From Chitinophagaceae bacterium (GTDB taxonomy: Bacteria; Bacteroidota; Bacteroidia; Chitinophagales; Chitinophagaceae): a stretch of 15,473 bases of DNA. The stretch lies in the NCBI GenBank assembly GCA_025924755.1, contig JAICHT010000049.1:1-15473 (forward strand), read 5' to 3'. The notes beneath the pieces were generated by a model. It was not told the DNA's origin, made no database searches, and saw nothing but the letters and a program-made list of their open reading frames with translations. Of the stretch, positions 1 to 8,210 are shown one piece after another. How positions within the stretch are numbered: position 1 is the first letter of the stretch; the number at the start of each line of letters is the position of its first letter. Position numbers and translations under genes: made by a program.

Positions 1-65
1 GCTTTGAGAAAAACCTTTATTACATAAAATACTGATTAAAATAATACACACAATACGGTACATGA
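1..65. other. AT-rich flank downstream of the ATPase gene
   Basis: These 65 bases follow the ATPase stop codon in the direction of transcription. They are AT-rich and contain no GC-rich hairpin followed by a T-run on the minus strand, so I see no intrinsic terminator. The transcript may end further left or the operon may continue beyond the window. Confidence 0.4.
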
Positions 66-758
66 TTATGCCTGTTTAAGAGGTTTTTGAGATTGCGATT
101 CGATCCTTCCATCTAAAAGGTTGATGACCCGGCTTCCAAAAGCAGCATTTTTTTCGGAGTGTGTTACTTGTATAATGGTTACCCTTTCTTCGTTATTAAT
201 CTGTTGAAACAGGTCCATTATTTCTTCGCCCTGTTTGGAGTTTAAATTACCGGTAGGTTCGTCCGCTAATAATAATTTTGGCTTTGCAATTAAAGCTCGT
301 ACAATACCCACCAGTTGTTGCTGACCACCGGAAAGCTGGGAAGGGAATAAATCTTTTTTACCCACAATATGGAAGCGGTCCAGCATATCGCCTACCATGG
401 CTTTCCGTTCTGCCTGTTTAATATTTTGATATAGTAAGGGTGTTTCAATATTTTCGTACACCGTTAGTTCATCTATCAAATGATACGCCTGGAATATGAA
501 CCCTATACTTCGCTTAAACAATTCGGAACGATGTTTTTCTTTCATATCAAAAACAGATTGCTCCAAAAAAGTATAGCTTCCTTCCGATGGCGCTTCCAGC
601 ATGCCGATGATATTAAGCAAAGTAGACTTGCCTGAACCAGACGGCCCCATAATAGATACAAATTCGCCTTCGTTTACCGTAAGATTGATGTCTTTTAAAA
701 TGAAGACGGGCCTGCCTGTTACCTGGTACCATTTGGATATATGCTTTAGTTCAATCAT
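66..758 (-). CDS. ABC transporter ATP-binding protein, MacB/LolD/FtsE type
   Basis: This 230-residue stand-alone nucleotide-binding subunit has no membrane segment and should act on the cytoplasmic face, hydrolysing ATP for a MacB/FtsX-type permease. Walker A is GPSGSGKST (38-46), the Q-loop glutamine is Q90, the signature is LSGGQ (142-146), Walker B is LLLADEP (162-168) with catalytic E167, and the switch histidine is H200. The stretch LTVYENIETPLLY (98-110) is typical of the MacB/LolD/FtsE subgroup. Two positions differ from the textbook form. The signature continues QQQLVGIVRA, with Leu149 where Arg is usual, and the D-loop reads GNLN with Asn173 in place of Asp. I believe both occur in Bacteroidota relatives, so I do not read the protein as dead. 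It is the last gene of the array, 129 bp after P6, and the only ATPase visible. The ATG at 756-758 gives the usual MIEL-type N-terminus; no Shine-Dalgarno precedes it. Substrate is unknown. Confidence 0.95.
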   Translation of the reverse strand: MIELKHISKWYQVTGRPVFILKDINLTVNEGEFVSIMGPSGSGKSTLLNIIGMLEAPSEGSYTFLEQSVFDMKEKHRSELFKRSIGFIFQAYHLIDELTVYENIETPLLYQNIKQAERKAMVGDMLDRFHIVGKKDLFPSQLSGGQQQLVGIVRALIAKPKLLLADEPTGNLNSKQGEEIMDLFQQINNEERVTIIQVTHSEKNAAFGSRVINLLDGRIESQSQKPLKQA

Positions 759-887
759 AAATTTTAATTGCGGTTATAGATAGTATAAACAGTGCCAATT
801 ATAGCCGTATTGAAAGGCAATGTGTTATACTTGGTATTCTGTTTTTTAGTGTCTGTTTTCATACAGCCGGCGTTCAGTTTTGATACA
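759..887 (-). other. 129 bp gap between P6 and the ATPase gene
   Basis: This is the longest non-coding stretch in the array; the other gaps are 10-70 bp. No open frame of note is present. Read on the minus strand it contains TATAATTG (796-803), which matches five of the six fixed positions of the Bacteroidota -7 element TAnnTTTG and also contains a perfect TATAAT. It lies 37 nt before the ATPase start codon. The nearest upstream TTG (818-820) is only 14 nt away, too close for a normal -33 or -35 box. An internal promoter is therefore possible but weakly supported. A weak inverted repeat (771-778 with 800-807) has a mismatch on the transcribed strand and is not a convincing terminator. Confidence 0.3.
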
Positions 888-3317
888 TTATTCGGTTCGC
901 AAATTCTTCACCGGATTGGATAATGCAGCTTTAATAGCCTGGAAACTTACCGTAACTAAAGCAATAGACACAGCTACTAAACCAGCTACAGCAAATACCC
1001 ACCAGCTAACAGTAATACGATACGCAAAATCCTGCAGCCATTTATGCATAAACCACCCGGCAATAGGGAAGGCAATAATGAATGCAACAAGAACAAGCTT
1101 TAAAAAATCTTTGGAAAGCATATTCACAATATTGCTTACAGACGCCCCCAATACTTTACGAATACCAATTTCTTTGGTGCGCTGTTCAGCAGCATAAGTA
1201 GCCAGTCCAAACAAACCCAGACAGGCTATTAAGATGGCTAATACGGCAAAAGAGATAAATATTTTTCCGGCCTGTTGCTCGGAGCGATACATTTGATCAA
1301 AATCTTCACTCATAAAGGAATAGGCAAAAGATTCGTTTGGCACCAGCTTTTTCCATACGTTCTGGATATGACTAATCGTCTGTGCTGTATGATCTGTTTT
1401 TAAGCGAAAAGAAATAGAGCCTGTACTGGGTGCAAGCTTCATACAAAGTGCACCAATGGTTTGCCTCAATGACTCAAAGTTGAAATTCTTTACTACTCCA
1501 ATTACTGTATAGGTTTTTGTTGCATTCGTTTTTAGGTCAGTAAGCTCCGTTATTCTTCTTCCAATAGCATTCGTGCCGAAACCAAATAACTGTGCTGCCG
1601 TTTCGTTAATGATGATGCCTGCACTGTCGGTAAGCAGATCCTGATTAAAATCCCTTCCCTGCACCATTTGCATACCCATTGTTTTGATATAATCATCGTC
1701 CACCCGCCAGAATTGTGAAGAAACCGCTTTGTCATTCTCCATATGGCCTTCGGGAAAAAGCGATTCATTATCCCTGTTGGAAGGCGCTACCGGTAAATAT
1801 GCGGACTGAGTGCCAGATACCACTTCAGGATATTTCAACACTTCATTTTTAAACGTTTCTGCTTGTTTATCTAAAACATACGCATCTCTTACAATAAGTA
1901 CCTGCTCTTTATTAAACCCTAATTTTTTATTTTGAATATAAGTGAGTTGCGAATAGATAACAATAGTAGCAATAATTAGTGCTATGGAGATAAAAAACTG
2001 AAACACCACTAATGAACTTCTTAGATAACTTCGTTTAAAGCCGCCAGACAGTTTTCCTTTCAATACCTCGATAGGTTTAAATGCAGACAAATAAAAGGCA
2101 GGATATGAACCGGCAATCAAACCCACTATCACTACCAGCATAATTAAAAGTGGTAAAAGATAAGGGTGTTGAAAAAGAGAGAGGCTTGGCTTTTTAGTTG
2201 CCAGTTGGTTCAGGTAAGGCAATAGCAAAAAGGCAAAGCCTATGGCAAATACAAATGCAATTAAACTCATTAATACGGATTCTGTCAGAAATTGACCAAC
2301 CAGATTTTTACGTGGTGTACCTAACACTTTTCGTACACCTACTTCTTTAGCACGGTTAGACGAACGGGCTGTAGAAAGATTCATGAAGTTCACGCAGGCA
2401 ATGAGCAAAATAAAAACAGCAATGACTGAAAAGATATATACTACTTGTATATCGCTATTCGGTGCCAATTCAGCTATCCTGTCTGAGTGAAGATGAATGG
2501 CTGTGAGTGGGGTTAAAGAAAAGTTGATATAATTTCCCGACCGTTTGAAATCTTCCTTAGAAATATGCATCACCTGCTGTGCCTGTGGAAATATATACTT
2601 GGACAACACTTCATCAAACTTCTTTTCAAATGCCTTTGCATCAGCATTCTTCCGAAACAATAAATACGTATTGAAATTAAAGCTTACCCACACATTCTGA
2701 GCCGCTTCTTCCTCTCCTGCCAGGGCTATAAAAAAATCAAAGTTAAAATGAGAGTTTTCGGGCACATCCCTGATGACACCTGTAACTTTATAATCATCTT
2801 TATTATTGAAGCGAAGCGTCTGCCCTATCACATTGGTACTACCAAAATATTTCTGTGCTGTACTTTCTGTTATAACTACTGTATGGGGTTCTGTTAGTGC
2901 TTTTTTAGAATTGCCCGCAATCATAGGCAGCGTAAATACATCAAACAAGGTAGAGTCTACGAAAATGATTCTTTCTTCTTTGATGTTCTGCATTCCTTTT
3001 TTGACAAGAGAAGATCCATAATTACGAAAGCGTACTGCATTCTCTATTTGAGGATAATCTTTAACCATGGTAAAAGCTAAGGGGTCAGGAGCAACAGCCA
3101 ATTTCTGCAAATCGCCTCCAAATTTTATATCTGCATTTACCCGGTATATGCGGTTAGCATTTACGTTATACTTATCATAACTTAATTCGTCCAGGATATA
3201 TACGGTAATTAAAAGACAGGTAGCCAAACCTACGGCCAATCCAAAAATGTTAATAGCAGAATACCCTTTGTTTTTATAAAGGTTGCGCAGGGCAACTTTT
3301 AAATAATTCTTGAACAT
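888..3317 (-). CDS. P6: duplicated MacB/FtsX-type ABC permease (809 aa)
   Basis: Sixth permease of the array and the one nearest the ATPase gene. It is an inner-membrane protein with predicted helices at about 20-42, 291-314, 344-368, 386-412, 434-456, 684-708, 738-758 and 771-793. Two periplasmic MacB-like core domains lie between helices 1 and 2 (about 46-285) and between 5 and 6 (about 460-680). Cytoplasmic coupling motifs are EVGVRKVLG (325-333) and EIGIRKVLG (716-724), each just after a helix carrying a conserved Cys (LLIACVNF, ILIACLGLFGL). Periplasmic landmarks are VVITEST..KYFG (147-159), VTGVIRDVP (178-186), INETAAQLFGFG (570-581) and VIGVVKNFNFESL (605-617). The ATG at 3315-3317 gives the family start MFKNYLKVALRN and lies 12 bp after the P5 stop. 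The tail is NPVKNLRTE with TAA. Its C-terminal quarter is notably similar to that of P3, including at DNA level. The substrate cannot be inferred. Confidence 0.93.
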   Translation of the reverse strand: MFKNYLKVALRNLYKNKGYSAINIFGLAVGLATCLLITVYILDELSYDKYNVNANRIYRVNADIKFGGDLQKLAVAPDPLAFTMVKDYPQIENAVRFRNYGSSLVKKGMQNIKEERIIFVDSTLFDVFTLPMIAGNSKKALTEPHTVVITESTAQKYFGSTNVIGQTLRFNNKDDYKVTGVIRDVPENSHFNFDFFIALAGEEEAAQNVWVSFNFNTYLLFRKNADAKAFEKKFDEVLSKYIFPQAQQVMHISKEDFKRSGNYINFSLTPLTAIHLHSDRIAELAPNSDIQVVYIFSVIAVFILLIACVNFMNLSTARSSNRAKEVGVRKVLGTPRKNLVGQFLTESVLMSLIAFVFAIGFAFLLLPYLNQLATKKPSLSLFQHPYLLPLLIMLVVIVGLIAGSYPAFYLSAFKPIEVLKGKLSGGFKRSYLRSSLVVFQFFISIALIIATIVIYSQLTYIQNKKLGFNKEQVLIVRDAYVLDKQAETFKNEVLKYPEVVSGTQSAYLPVAPSNRDNESLFPEGHMENDKAVSSQFWRVDDDYIKTMGMQMVQGRDFNQDLLTDSAGIIINETAAQLFGFGTNAIGRRITELTDLKTNATKTYTVIGVVKNFNFESLRQTIGALCMKLAPSTGSISFRLKTDHTAQTISHIQNVWKKLVPNESFAYSFMSEDFDQMYRSEQQAGKIFISFAVLAILIACLGLFGLATYAAEQRTKEIGIRKVLGASVSNIVNMLSKDFLKLVLVAFIIAFPIAGWFMHKWLQDFAYRITVSWWVFAVAGLVAVSIALVTVSFQAIKAALSNPVKNLRTE
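928..955. repeat. 28 bp near-identical tract shared with P3 (copy in P6)
   Basis: This tract lies inside the last helix and tail of P6 (encoding roughly TVSFQAIKAA). It matches 8251-8278 in P3 at 27 of 28 positions, the only difference being a936 versus g8259. Synonymous third positions are shared too, which goes beyond what protein conservation requires. It is part of a longer region of lower similarity over about the last 200 bp of both genes. It is coding DNA rather than a mobile repeat. Confidence 0.6.
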
Positions 3318-3329
3318 ATGCTTAATGTT

Positions 3330-5774
3330 TTATTCAGTCCGCAAACTTTTTACCGGGTTCGTTACCGCCGCTTTTATGGCTTGTATACTGATGGTTAGAA
3401 ATGCTATTAGTAAGGCTGCAATACAAGCAGCCGCAATAATCCACATAGTAAAAGGTGCTTTATACGCAAAGCTTTCCAGCCATTGATGAATAAAATACCA
3501 GGCAATTGGCGATGCAATGAAAAAAGAAATGAATACCAGGCTCAAAAAATCTTTTGACAATAGGGATACGATACCGGTTGTACTTGCCCCCAATACTTTG
3601 CGGATACCTATTTCTTTGATGCGCTGCTCCACGCTGAAAGTAGTGAGGCCAAACAAACCCAAACAGGAAATAAAAATGGCTACAATAGTAAAATACCGGA
3701 TGATAGCCGCCAGCCGTTCTTCCGCTATATAGTTTTTCTGAAAGTCCTGATCCATAAAACTATATTCAAAAGGTTCGTTTGGATTTAACTTAGACCACGC
3801 AGCAGCTATACTACTTAATGCCGGCTTTATAGCGCCGCCATTTATATGTGCAATAAGATAACTGTAATCCGGACGCTTATTTAATAAAAAACCATATGCC
3901 TGTATGTGCGATTGCAAGCCTTCAAAATGAAAATCTTTTACTACACCCACAATAGGAAACAGCACTTCATGACCATCTCTTGTAGCTGCAATATTTTTGC
4001 CTACTGCATCTTCAGGCGAAGTAAATCCAAAATCTTTAACCCCCTGCTCATTTAAAACAATACTATTAGCCGTATCAGCCGGAAAATCTTTAGAAAATAA
4101 TCTTCCCGCAACCAAATGAACACCCATGGTTTGCAAAAAACTATTATCAACCCTATTGATATATACATCTCTTGTCTGACTTGCCGGAGTACCTTGTTTG
4201 TATAACAACCAGTCGGTAAAATTGACAATGCCGGGATAATAAATAGAAGCACCGGTTGCTGCAACGGAAGTATTGGTGAATAGTACATTTTTTAATGCCG
4301 GGTAAATAGCTTTGGCTGTGGTGGTACGTAATGGAATAACCAGTTGCTGGTCTTTTTGAAAACCCAGGTCTTTTGTACGCAGATAATGCATTTGATTGCT
4401 AATGGCTATAGAGGCTACAATCAGTGCTACGGAAATGACAAACTGAAATACAACCAGCACTTTCCGAAACGATATGGCCGCCAAAGAATTGGAGAACTTT
4501 CCTTTGAGTACTTTTATAGGCTTGAAAGCAGACAAATAATATGCAGGATACGTACCCGCAATTAAGCCAGCTATTACTGCAATCAGTAAAAACCCAGCAA
4601 ACAAATAAATATATTCTCCGGTTGAAAAATAAAATGTTTTACCCGATACCTTTTCAAACAAAGGCATTAGCAATACCGCAAATACAAGCGAAATAAGTAA
4701 GGATATAAAAGAAAGCAAGACTGCCTCTAAAAGAAACTGGCGCACTAACGATGTTTGTTCTGCACCCAATACTTTGCGCACGCCAATTTCCATAGCTCTT
4801 TTAGAAGACTGGGCTGTGGAAAGGTTCATGAAGTTGACACAAGCAATCAATAAAGTAACCGCCGCAATAGATATCAGGATATATAAAAAACTAAGGCTGC
4901 CACCCGGCGTCACATTTCCTTCTGTAGCATATAAATGAATATCTTTTACCGGGGTAAGATATTGCTTTTTACTGCGGCCGGAAGCTTTCAAATCACTACC
5001 GGCATGTTGCTGAATAAAGGCGTCAAATTTGGCCTCCAGTCTTTTAGCATCTGCTCCGGGCTTTAATAATAAATAGGAGTAGAACATATTGTTGTTCACC
5101 ATATCGGTTAAGCCACTTACCCATTCACCTACTTCGCCACCTTTCATCGACATTACAAAACGGGCATCAATATGCGAAGGAATTTTAGAAGGAATAAAAA
5201 CACCGGTCACTTTAAAATCATATACTCCATTGGTGGTGCTATTGATATGAAGTGTTTTATTTAAAGCAGGCTCACTGCCAAAAATCTTATTTGCAATTTC
5301 TTCAGAAAGCACTACGGAATTCGGTTCATTCAATGCGGTAGCCGGATTTCCTTCCCTGAAGTTGTACGTGAATAGCCTAAAGAAAGTAGAATCAGCAAAA
5401 TATCCTTTTGTTTCATAAAACGATTTTACATCTTTACCGGTTTGATATTGAAGCAATGTTTTATCGTCCTGAAACGCATCAATAAAACGGGTATAGCTTT
5501 CTATTTCAGGGAACTCCTGTTGCATAGCAGGCGCCATAGGTGCCGGAGTTTTACCCGACCGTCCTTCTTTTCCGTCCATTTTACTATAGGTATCTAACTG
5601 GTACAACCGGTCACCCAATTTCTGATAGCTATCATAGCTAAACTCTTTATAGATATACATGGAAATCAGCAGGCAACAGGTCAATCCGATAGCCAATCCG
5701 AAAATATTAATAAAGGAGAACATCTTATTTTTAAGAATGCTTCTGTATGCCAGCTTTATATAACTTTTAAACAT
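3330..5774 (-). CDS. P5: duplicated MacB/FtsX-type ABC permease (814 aa)
   Basis: Fifth permease of the array and the longest complete one. Predicted helices lie at about 19-42, 296-319, 349-372, 388-414, 438-460, 691-714, 744-763 and 777-798, with periplasmic core domains at about 46-290 and 465-688. Coupling motifs are EIGVRKVLG (329-337) and EIGIRKVLG (721-729). Conserved Cys-containing helix motifs are LLIACVNFMNLSTA (308-321) and SCLGLFGL (703-710). In core domain 1 the usual IGKTL reads LNKTL (171-175), and the GV(I/V)(K/R)(D/N) element is degraded to GVFIPSK. Core domain 2 is canonical, with VLNEQGVKDFGF and VGVVKDFHFEGL (609-620). The ATG at 5772-5774 gives MFKSYIKLAYRS, lies 20 bp after the P4 stop and has no Shine-Dalgarno. 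The gene ends NPVKSLRTE, TAA. It was probably cotranscribed with its tightly spaced neighbours. The transported or sensed molecule is unknown. Confidence 0.93.
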   Translation of the reverse strand: MFKSYIKLAYRSILKNKMFSFINIFGLAIGLTCCLLISMYIYKEFSYDSYQKLGDRLYQLDTYSKMDGKEGRSGKTPAPMAPAMQQEFPEIESYTRFIDAFQDDKTLLQYQTGKDVKSFYETKGYFADSTFFRLFTYNFREGNPATALNEPNSVVLSEEIANKIFGSEPALNKTLHINSTTNGVYDFKVTGVFIPSKIPSHIDARFVMSMKGGEVGEWVSGLTDMVNNNMFYSYLLLKPGADAKRLEAKFDAFIQQHAGSDLKASGRSKKQYLTPVKDIHLYATEGNVTPGGSLSFLYILISIAAVTLLIACVNFMNLSTAQSSKRAMEIGVRKVLGAEQTSLVRQFLLEAVLLSFISLLISLVFAVLLMPLFEKVSGKTFYFSTGEYIYLFAGFLLIAVIAGLIAGTYPAYYLSAFKPIKVLKGKFSNSLAAISFRKVLVVFQFVISVALIVASIAISNQMHYLRTKDLGFQKDQQLVIPLRTTTAKAIYPALKNVLFTNTSVAATGASIYYPGIVNFTDWLLYKQGTPASQTRDVYINRVDNSFLQTMGVHLVAGRLFSKDFPADTANSIVLNEQGVKDFGFTSPEDAVGKNIAATRDGHEVLFPIVGVVKDFHFEGLQSHIQAYGFLLNKRPDYSYLIAHINGGAIKPALSSIAAAWSKLNPNEPFEYSFMDQDFQKNYIAEERLAAIIRYFTIVAIFISCLGLFGLTTFSVEQRIKEIGIRKVLGASTTGIVSLLSKDFLSLVFISFFIASPIAWYFIHQWLESFAYKAPFTMWIIAAACIAALLIAFLTISIQAIKAAVTNPVKSLRTE

Positions 5775-5794
5775 GACAAAAGATTTTAAGTTTG

Positions 5795-8200
5795 TTATTC
5801 GGTTCGCAAGCTATTTACAGGGTTTGCCAGCGCTACTTTGATGGTTTGCAAACAAATAAGCAGTGATGTAATAATACCTAGTACTATAATGGAGAAAATA
5901 AATGGCGCTGCTGTAACACGTACTCTATATGCATAATCTGCAAGCCAGCTTTGCATAATATAGTAGGCAAAAGGACAGGCAACAACGACTGCAATAAAAA
6001 TTACCCATAAAAATTCTTTCATAAATAATACAATGATGCCTGGAATAGAAGAACCCAAAACTTTTCTAATACCTATTTCTTTTGTTCGTTTTTGTATGCT
6101 TAATGATATCAAACCCAATACACCCAGCAATACAATAATCAACGATAAAATGGTGGCAGTATATGCGGCTTTTTTTAACTGTATTTCATTTTTATAAACC
6201 TTATTAAGCGTATCATCCATGAAAGCATATTCGAAAGGAGCACCCGGCATTAACGCATTCCATTTTTTTTGCAAAGCATCAATAGTAGTATTTACATTTC
6301 CTGCTTTGATTTTAAAAGAAAGAAAGCGAAAAACGGTATTAAGTTTCACCTGCATAAAGGTGATGGGAGGAACCTGCTGCTGCATGGAGCCAAAATGAAA
6401 ATCTTTAGTAACACCGGATATGGTAAATAATTGATTGCTGCCCGGAAACTTTAATTGTTGTCCTATTGCATCTTGCGGATTTTTCCATCCAAATGCTTTT
6501 GCTTCTGTTTCATTGATTACTACTTTGAAAGAATCGGTTAAAGCATCATTGGGGCTATAAAACACACCGGCAGCCATAGGAATATCATAAGTAGAAGTAT
6601 AATACCCGTCTGTGGTCAATACCTGCGTTGTAATAGCAGTAGTTGAATCCGCACCTTCTTTATAGATCGGGGAATTACCGGAGTTATTGCCATCAGGAAT
6701 TTCATATGATAATGAAACATTTTTTATTTCAGGCATGCCTGCAAATTCATTTCGGATAGTTTCCATATGCTGAACACCTTTTGCGGTCCAATCTCTCGGC
6801 ACCTGAGCAGAAACAATATAATCTTTATTATAACCAAGGTTTTGACTAAAGAAATAATTGATTTGTTGAGAAATGATAATAGCACCGATAAATACAACAG
6901 TGGCTATAGCAAATTGCAATCCCACCAAAGATTTACGCAACCAAATTTTTTCTTTTATAGTTGCTGGTTTGCCTTTTAAAGAATCAACTGATTTCATTGC
7001 AGAAAGAACAAAAGCCGGGTACAGGCCGGCAAGCAAACCAACCATCAATGCCAACGCAACAGGATAAAGAATAAAGTAGGAAGGAAATTCACTGAGAGAA
7101 AGAATATCTTTTCCTAAAACATTGCTGAAGAAATTTCGGGCAGCGCTATAAATAATAACAGAGACGATAGTGGCAAGAAACACGAGTATGACAGACTCTG
7201 TAAGAAACTGCACTATCAATTGCTTTCGCATTCCACCCAATACTTTTCTTATACCGATCTCTTTCAGTCGTGTTGCCGAACGGCTAACCGACATATTGAT
7301 AAAGTTGATTACGGCCATCAGCAAAATGAAAAATGCTATGCATGATAAGGCATAGATCATCTTTTCAACAAGGGCGTTGTTGGCTTTTACATAGTACTCT
7401 TTCAGCGGAACAAGATAAGGAGTAAGGTTTGCTGAAACCTGCCCTGCTGTATTTTGCTTAACCAGTTGCCGTATCGGTTTTTCAAGGTCAGTGGGCTTAA
7501 CACCTTTTTGTAATTCGACATAACTTGCAATACTCGAATTATTCCAATCCATATTTCTGCCGAAGAAATTCAGGTTGCTTGTGGAGACATAAAAGTTGCC
7601 GGGGTAACCGCCTACAAGATCAGTAACGGAATTCCTGAAAACGTTTTTAAGAACACCGGTTATCATAAAACTATGTTTCGAACCGGAAAAACTTTCAATA
7701 GTAATAGTTTTACCAGCAACATCTGTTTTACCAAAATATTTTTTTGCTGCTGATTCTGTAACCACAACAGCATACGGTTCATTTAAAGCAGTTTTTACAT
7801 CGCCATATAGTAGTGAGAAGCCGTACATATTGAACAAAGTGCTGTCGCCTATCTGTATGTTTTCACGAAAGCTTTTTTCGCCTTTGGAGATATTGGAAGT
7901 AATGCCATCGTACCTGTAATAATTTGCAACAAGACCGGGATATTGATCATGCAATTCTTTTGCAAGCGGGCCAAGTGTTGCCAGATCATAACCCATATTC
8001 GGATCTTTCCATTTGCTTTGAATAATGTATTGCCGGTCTGCATTCTTTAAATGTTTATTCACCTGTAATTCGCTCCATACATATGCAGCAATCAATAGTG
8101 TAAAGGCAATACCGGTTGACAAACCGATTATATTGACAGCGGAATAAAAGCGGCTTTTGATAATATTCCGCCAGGCAATTTTGAAATAGCTCTTTAGCAT
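5795..8200 (-). CDS. P4: divergent duplicated MacB/FtsX-type ABC permease (801 aa)
   Basis: Fourth permease and the most divergent of the six. The architecture is retained: helices at about 19-42, 281-304, 334-356, 376-400, 422-444, 681-702, 730-750 and 765-787, with periplasmic domains at about 46-278 and 448-678. Both coupling motifs are intact as EIGIRKVLG (314-322 and 708-716), so ATPase coupling looks preserved. The two helix motifs that carry Cys in every other member read LLMAVINFINMSVS (293-306) and LLGVLGLISLS (691-701), without Cys. Core domain landmarks are VVVTESAAKKYFG (145-157), ITGVLKNV (180-187), VINETEAKAFGW (561-572) and ISGVTKDFHFGSM (594-606). The N-terminus starts ML rather than MF and the tail is NPVNSLRTE. 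The ATG at 8198-8200 lies 10 bp after the P3 TGA, a spacing that suggests coupled translation. Either a distinct substrate or relaxed constraint could explain the divergence. Confidence 0.92.
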   Translation of the reverse strand: MLKSYFKIAWRNIIKSRFYSAVNIIGLSTGIAFTLLIAAYVWSELQVNKHLKNADRQYIIQSKWKDPNMGYDLATLGPLAKELHDQYPGLVANYYRYDGITSNISKGEKSFRENIQIGDSTLFNMYGFSLLYGDVKTALNEPYAVVVTESAAKKYFGKTDVAGKTITIESFSGSKHSFMITGVLKNVFRNSVTDLVGGYPGNFYVSTSNLNFFGRNMDWNNSSIASYVELQKGVKPTDLEKPIRQLVKQNTAGQVSANLTPYLVPLKEYYVKANNALVEKMIYALSCIAFFILLMAVINFINMSVSRSATRLKEIGIRKVLGGMRKQLIVQFLTESVILVFLATIVSVIIYSAARNFFSNVLGKDILSLSEFPSYFILYPVALALMVGLLAGLYPAFVLSAMKSVDSLKGKPATIKEKIWLRKSLVGLQFAIATVVFIGAIIISQQINYFFSQNLGYNKDYIVSAQVPRDWTAKGVQHMETIRNEFAGMPEIKNVSLSYEIPDGNNSGNSPIYKEGADSTTAITTQVLTTDGYYTSTYDIPMAAGVFYSPNDALTDSFKVVINETEAKAFGWKNPQDAIGQQLKFPGSNQLFTISGVTKDFHFGSMQQQVPPITFMQVKLNTVFRFLSFKIKAGNVNTTIDALQKKWNALMPGAPFEYAFMDDTLNKVYKNEIQLKKAAYTATILSLIIVLLGVLGLISLSIQKRTKEIGIRKVLGSSIPGIIVLFMKEFLWVIFIAVVVACPFAYYIMQSWLADYAYRVRVTAAPFIFSIIVLGIITSLLICLQTIKVALANPVNSLRTE

Positions 8201-8210
8201 AATTATAATT

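Noticed and set aside
1..65. Possible transcription terminator after the ATPase gene
   Set aside because: No GC-rich inverted repeat followed by a T-run is present on the minus strand; only AT-rich sequence is seen.
880..1197. Plus-strand open frames in several genes encode similar peptides of the form PxTLRxPIS(L/F)xxRC
   Set aside because: They are antisense reflections of the conserved E(I/V)GIRKVLGA coupling-helix codons. Their recurrence follows from the paralogous sense genes, and none has a plausible start context or recognisable domain.
8201..8210. Perfect 10 bp palindrome AATTATAATT between P3 and P4
   Set aside because: It is short and purely A/T; such palindromes are expected by chance in AT-rich intergenic DNA, and it has no second copy that I noticed in the other gaps.
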